9,591 nucleotides of DNA, taken from contig JAURMJ010000023.1 of the NCBI GenBank assembly GCA_030830765.1, positions 1 through 9,591 of the forward strand, in the 5' to 3' direction. Position 1 is the first letter of the stretch. Each line of letters starts with the position of its first letter. Origin of the DNA: Quisquiliibacterium sp. GTDB lineage: Bacteria; Pseudomonadota; Gammaproteobacteria; Burkholderiales; Burkholderiaceae_E. The position numbers and the translations under genes are program-made. The notes below the pieces were generated by a model. It had not been told where the DNA came from, did not search any database, and saw only the letters and a list, made by a program, of their open reading frames with translations. Shown piece after piece: positions 6,429-9,591 of the stretch.

Positions 6429-7562
6429 TCAACGCACCCGGTCGGCCCAGGCCAGCAAGCCGAGGGCAAGCAGGGCCGCCACCAGACTCGGGGTCATCGC
6501 AGTAATCCAAGGTGGCCAGGTATTGAGCAGGCCGAGATGGGCGAACAGGCTATTCAGGAAATGGAACGCGACGCCCAGCATGATTCCGGAAAACACACGG
6601 ACTCCGATGCCGCCGGCCCGCACTTGCAGATACGCAAACGGCAGGGCCAGCGCCATCATCACAAACACCGCCAGCGGATAGGTAACCTTCTTCCATAACG
6701 CGATTTCGTAGCGGTCTGTGCGCTGCAGGTTCTCTTTCAGGTGGCTGATGTACTGAGAAAGCGTCCAGATCGACATGCCGTCGGGGTCAACCATCAGCAC
6801 CCCCAGCAAATCGGGCGTCAGATCGGATCGCCAGGTCAACTGCTCAAGCGCACTGGGCCTGGCCTGCAGCGCCACCGTATCGCCCGCCACCTTGACCGGC
6901 TCAAGCGCCAGCTGCCGGGCATCGCTCAACACCCAGGATCCGGGCGGCACAAAGCGCCCGCTGCCGGCTTCCAGGATTCCAATCAGGCGGAACTCTGGGT
7001 CGAATTCAAAAACCTTCAGGCGCCTCAACGAGGTGTCGGGCAACAGCTCGCCGACGTTCACAAAGCGCAGACGCTCGATCTTTCCGCTGGCATCCTTGAT
7101 CGCATCGCGAATCCAAAGTCCGGAGCGGAACTGACCGCCGACCGTGCCGCCAAGCGCAGCAAGCCGCAGCTTCTGCGCCAGGCGCTCGGACTGCGGCGCG
7201 ACCACTTCACCGACCAGTCCGGTCGCCAGGACGAACCAGATCCCGACCGAGGCCACAGCAAACAGCGCCTTTCTGCGCCCCAGGCCGGCAACCCGCATTG
7301 CCGTGAACTCCGAATGCGCGGCCATCTGGGACAGCGCAAAAATGGTGCCGATCAGTGCTGCGATCGGAAGCACCTCATAGATCCGCGCCGGCAGACCCAG
7401 CGCCACGAATCCCAGCGCGTGCTGGATCTTGTATCCGCCTTTGCCAACATCCTGCAGTTCGCGGATCAGATCGAAGAATGCAAACAGCGACAGGAACGCC
7501 ACCAGCACGAACAGCACCGCCGAGATGATCTCGCGGCGCAGATAGCTGCGGATCACATTCAC
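6429..7562 (-). CDS. lptG: LPS export permease LptG
   Basis: This 377-residue inner-membrane protein pairs with LptF and the ATPase LptB to pull lipopolysaccharide from the inner membrane toward the LptA bridge. It has three N-terminal helices (about 12-34, 57-79 and 98-120), a periplasmic beta-rich domain (about 125-270), and three C-terminal helices (about 292-312, 322-340 and 352-372), the standard LptF/G plan. The cytoplasmic loop SEFTAMRVAGLGRRKAL (84-100), expected to contact LptB, is well preserved, as is PLAVFVMMALALPFAY (296-311). The start is taken as GTG at 7562-7560, giving MNVIRSYL, because GTGA overlaps the lptF stop by four bases. A GTG two codons further in is the alternative. 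The frame stays open far upstream inside lptF, but nothing there resembles this family. The pair is probably transcribed from before lptF. Confidence 0.94.
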   Translation of the reverse strand: MNVIRSYLRREIISAVLFVLVAFLSLFAFFDLIRELQDVGKGGYKIQHALGFVALGLPARIYEVLPIAALIGTIFALSQMAAHSEFTAMRVAGLGRRKALFAVASVGIWFVLATGLVGEVVAPQSERLAQKLRLAALGGTVGGQFRSGLWIRDAIKDASGKIERLRFVNVGELLPDTSLRRLKVFEFDPEFRLIGILEAGSGRFVPPGSWVLSDARQLALEPVKVAGDTVALQARPSALEQLTWRSDLTPDLLGVLMVDPDGMSIWTLSQYISHLKENLQRTDRYEIALWKKVTYPLAVFVMMALALPFAYLQVRAGGIGVRVFSGIMLGVAFHFLNSLFAHLGLLNTWPPWITAMTPSLVAALLALGLLAWADRVR

Positions 7563-8656
7563 CGGGCAACTCCGCGGCGCCATCCGGTCAGTCTGAACCT
7601 GATCAGCGACAGTTTGTGCCAGTAAAGCAAGACAACCACGGCCAGAAAGATCCCGTGGATGACCCAGACGCCAAGACCGAAAGTGATGCGCCCCTGAGCG
7701 ACCCAGGCTTGCGAGACCGAGACCAGGTTCGTGTACAGGACGTACACCAGCAGGGCGACGACCAGGTTGACCGAGCGACCGACCCGCGGGTTGAACGATG
7801 CGAGCGGGATGGCAAAGAGAGCCAGGACAACCGCCGAGATCGGCAGATTGATGCGCCAAAGCAATTCAGCCATGTCGCGCCGCCCGGCGCTGCGCAGCAG
7901 GTCGATCGTGCTCTTTTCCTTGGGGGCAAGATCCTTCGGGCCGCCAGCTTTGGGAACCAACCGCAAGCCGTACTTTTCAAACTCCATGATCCGAAAGCCG
8001 CTGCCCTGCGGATCTCCGTCATAACGGCGTCCCCCTTGCAGCACCAGGAAGCGCTCGCCCGACGGCTTGTTCTCGATGTGCCCATTGGCAGCCACAACGA
8101 TCGTCAACTGCTCGCCATTTTGCTGGGTGACGAAGACATTGCTGACCGAGGCCTCGTCTTCGCTGAGTGATTCCACAAAAAAGACCCGTGCTCCTGACGA
8201 GGACTCGCTGAACTGACCGGCAGCCACGCGGGAGACGTCCTCGCGCTGCTCAAAATTCTGCGTATATCGGGCAATCTCCCGATTGGCCCATGGCGCCAGT
8301 TCGAACGCCACGCCCGCAATCAGCACCACCAGCGGCAGAGCAAAACGCATCACGGGTCGAATCCAGTCCAGCAGGCTGCGCCCACAGGCAAACCAGACCA
8401 CCATCTCTGAATCACGGAATGCGCGCGACAACGACATCAGGACTGCGATGTAAATGGCCAGCACCATCAACGCCGGAAGAAGCCTGATCGAGGAAAATGC
8501 AATCACGGGAAACAGGCTGGCCGCGTCCATACGATCGCCCGCCGCGCGGCCCAGCATGCGGATCAGCGTGGTCGTCAGCATGATCGTGAACAGCGTTGCA
8601 AAGACGACGCCGGCCAGACTGGAAAGATCGCGACGAAGAGATGTGGAAAAGATCAT
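7559..8656 (-). CDS. lptF: LPS export permease LptF
   Basis: This 365-residue membrane protein is the partner of LptG in the LptB2FG lipopolysaccharide extractor. It starts MIFSTSLRRDL, with helices at about 12-34, 52-76 and 103-121, then a periplasmic beta-jellyroll domain (about 125-255), then helices at about 268-287, 296-315 and 328-346. The coupling-loop region SRAFRDSEMVVWFACG (77-92) is characteristic of LptF and should contact the ATPase. AELLWRINLPISAVVLALFAIPL (263-285) is the usual opening of the second helix bundle. The protein is of normal length and intact. Its ribosome site is weak: no clear purine run lies just before the ATG. It overlaps lptG by four bases (GTGA), so the two are translationally coupled in equal amounts, as the heterodimer needs. 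It diverges from pepA across 116 bases. Confidence 0.95.
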   Translation of the reverse strand: MIFSTSLRRDLSSLAGVVFATLFTIMLTTTLIRMLGRAAGDRMDAASLFPVIAFSSIRLLPALMVLAIYIAVLMSLSRAFRDSEMVVWFACGRSLLDWIRPVMRFALPLVVLIAGVAFELAPWANREIARYTQNFEQREDVSRVAAGQFSESSSGARVFFVESLSEDEASVSNVFVTQQNGEQLTIVVAANGHIENKPSGERFLVLQGGRRYDGDPQGSGFRIMEFEKYGLRLVPKAGGPKDLAPKEKSTIDLLRSAGRRDMAELLWRINLPISAVVLALFAIPLASFNPRVGRSVNLVVALLVYVLYTNLVSVSQAWVAQGRITFGLGVWVIHGIFLAVVVLLYWHKLSLIRFRLTGWRRGVAR

Positions 8657-8714
8657 CGGGCAAGCATTGCAGCAAGGAATCCGTGGTTGCAGCCTTGAGC
8701 CTTGAACTTTACGT

Positions 8715-8741
8715 TTGACGGCGAACCGCCACCCGTATAAT
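8715..8741 (+). promoter_or_regulatory. Sigma-70 promoter of pepA
   Basis: TTGACG (8715-8720) is a five-of-six -35 box and TATAAT (8736-8741) a perfect -10 box. The spacing is 15 bases, or 16 if TTTGAC is read as -35, which is shorter than the usual 17. The -10 box lies 31 bases before the pepA start. A small inverted repeat (GGCG-AAC-CGCC, 8720-8730) sits in the spacer. No equally good promoter is visible for lptF in the opposite direction. Confidence 0.65.
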
Positions 8742-8760
8742 CGCCCGAGACTAACCCGCT

Positions 8761-8764
8761 GAGG
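8761..8764 (+). promoter_or_regulatory. Ribosome binding site of pepA
   Basis: GAGG within TGAGGA lies eight bases before ATG 8773 and supports that start codon. Confidence 0.6.
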
Positions 8765-8772
8765 ATGCCGTG

Positions 8773-9591
8773 ATGCAGTTCAGTATAAAGACTTCCACCG
8801 CGCAGGCGCTGCGCTCCCATTGCCTGATCGTGCCAGTCATCGGCCAGCGCAAGCTGACTGACGAAGGCAGGACGCTGGATGACGCACTGCATGGCGCGAT
8901 CACAGCGGCGCTCGCGCGCAACGATCTGCCCCAGAAGGCCGGGGCAACCCAGATGGTGTATGGCGCAGCGGCCAAGACTGCTCGCGTGATGCTGGTCTCG
9001 ATGGGCAAGGAAACCAAGGTCACTGACAAGGCATTCGGCGAGGCCGTTCGTGGCGCACTGCGCCAGGCCGGTAATCTGTCATCGGATGAAGCGATCTCGG
9101 TGTTGCACGATGTCGATGTAGAGAACCGCGACCTGGCCTGGAAGATTGCAGAGCAGGTGACCATCGCCCGCGATCTGGCCTACCGTTTCGAGCAGATGAA
9201 GTCCAAGAAGAGCGAGCAGCCAGTCCGGCCAGGAACGCTGAACATGCTGGTCGCCAGTGCCCAATCCGCAATTGCCAAGACCGCGACAGCGCAGGCCCAG
9301 GCAATCGCCAATGGTGTCGATCTGGCCAAGGACCTGGGCAACCTGCCCGGCAACATCTGCACGCCGAGCTATCTTGCCGACACGGCCCGCAAACTCGGCC
9401 GGCAGCTCAAGCTCAAGGTCCAGGTTCTTGAGCGCAAGCAGATGGAAGCCTTGAAAATGGGTTCACTGCTGTCGGTCGCACAAGGATCGGCCCAGGCACC
9501 CAAATTCATCGTGATGCGCCATGATGGCGGTGGCGCCGGCAAGGCGCCGGTTGTGCTGGTCGGCAAGGGCATCACCTTCGATACCGGCGGC
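8773..9591 (+). CDS. pepA: Leucyl aminopeptidase PepA (M17), 3' truncated by window end
   Basis: 273 codons are visible, running open to the last base. M17 aminopeptidases are cytoplasmic hexameric metalloenzymes that remove N-terminal residues from peptides; some PepA proteins also bind DNA. The N-terminal macro-like domain (about 1-150) begins MQFSIKTS. The linker to the catalytic domain shows DLAKDLGNLPGNICTPSYLA (about 184-203), close to the family's N-x-P-x-N-x-x-TP signature. The fragment ends in VGKGITFDTGG (263-273), where Lys265 and Asp270 correspond to the first metal ligands of the active site. The remaining ligands and the NTDAEGR motif lie beyond the window. The start ATG at 8773 has a GAGG ribosome site eight bases upstream and a strong promoter. 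Divergence from lptF is common in proteobacteria. The open frame gives no sign of damage. Confidence 0.94.
   Translation, partial: MQFSIKTSTAQALRSHCLIVPVIGQRKLTDEGRTLDDALHGAITAALARNDLPQKAGATQMVYGAAAKTARVMLVSMGKETKVTDKAFGEAVRGALRQAGNLSSDEAISVLHDVDVENRDLAWKIAEQVTIARDLAYRFEQMKSKKSEQPVRPGTLNMLVASAQSAIAKTATAQAQAIANGVDLAKDLGNLPGNICTPSYLADTARKLGRQLKLKVQVLERKQMEALKMGSLLSVAQGSAQAPKFIVMRHDGGGAGKAPVVLVGKGITFDTGG

Noticed and set aside
6741..7625. A 294-codon open frame on the plus strand opposite lptG
   Set aside because: Its product is rich in Gln, Arg and His with no domain, and lptG on the other strand explains the region fully.
7563..7859. An N-terminal extension of lptG into lptF
   Set aside because: The frame is open there but the encoded residues do not look like LptG; the GTG overlapping the lptF stop gives the family's normal length and N-terminus.
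1..9591. A new defence, toxin or mobile-element system
   Set aside because: All substantial genes fall into known families (hydrolase, hybrid kinase, TRAP transporter, Lpt, PepA), and there are no integrases, transposases or unusual gene cassettes. Any novelty would be in the kinase's sensing domains and the 6205-6344 RNA candidate.

Overview
The window reads as chromosomal DNA of a moderately GC-rich Gram-negative proteobacterium, most likely a betaproteobacterium. The lptF-lptG pair shows an outer membrane with LPS, and its head-to-head arrangement with pepA is a common proteobacterial layout. The betaproteobacterial assignment is my inference from protein flavour, not a database match. There is no tRNA, rRNA, CRISPR array, insertion sequence or phage gene.

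Layout. (1) 2-3150, plus strand: the 3' part of an alpha/beta hydrolase, overlapping by four bases a large membrane-bound hybrid histidine kinase. The kinase has a periplasmic Tll0287-like (DUF3365) domain with a CXXCH haem-c site, a cytoplasmic PAS domain whose key positions match the haem PAS of FixL, a full kinase core and a C-terminal receiver. (2) 3156-3179: a strong hairpin between convergent transcription units. (3) 3209-6142, minus strand: a TRAP transporter in the order dctP-dctQ-dctM, with a terminator-like hairpin between dctP and dctQ that would favour expression of the binding protein. (4) 6143-6428: a structured intergenic region. On the minus strand it carries two hairpins flanking a (GGA)4 tract, then a good intrinsic terminator, then the probable dctP promoter. 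It could be the 3' end of the lptFG message or a small RNA of about 100 nt. (5) 6429-8656, minus strand: lptF and lptG, overlapping by four bases, with lptG starting at GTG. (6) 8715-9591, plus strand: a promoter and the first 273 codons of pepA, cut by the window end.

How they work together. LptF and LptG form the membrane part of the LPS extraction ABC transporter; the ATPase LptB would be elsewhere. DctP, DctQ and DctM form one secondary importer for a carboxylate-type solute that cannot be named from sequence. The kinase looks like a redox, gas or haem sensor made together with the hydrolase. No DNA-binding response regulator is adjacent, so its output is unknown. Most of the window is ordinary. 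The parts worth a second look are the possible double-haem kinase and the hairpin-rich gap at 6205-6308.
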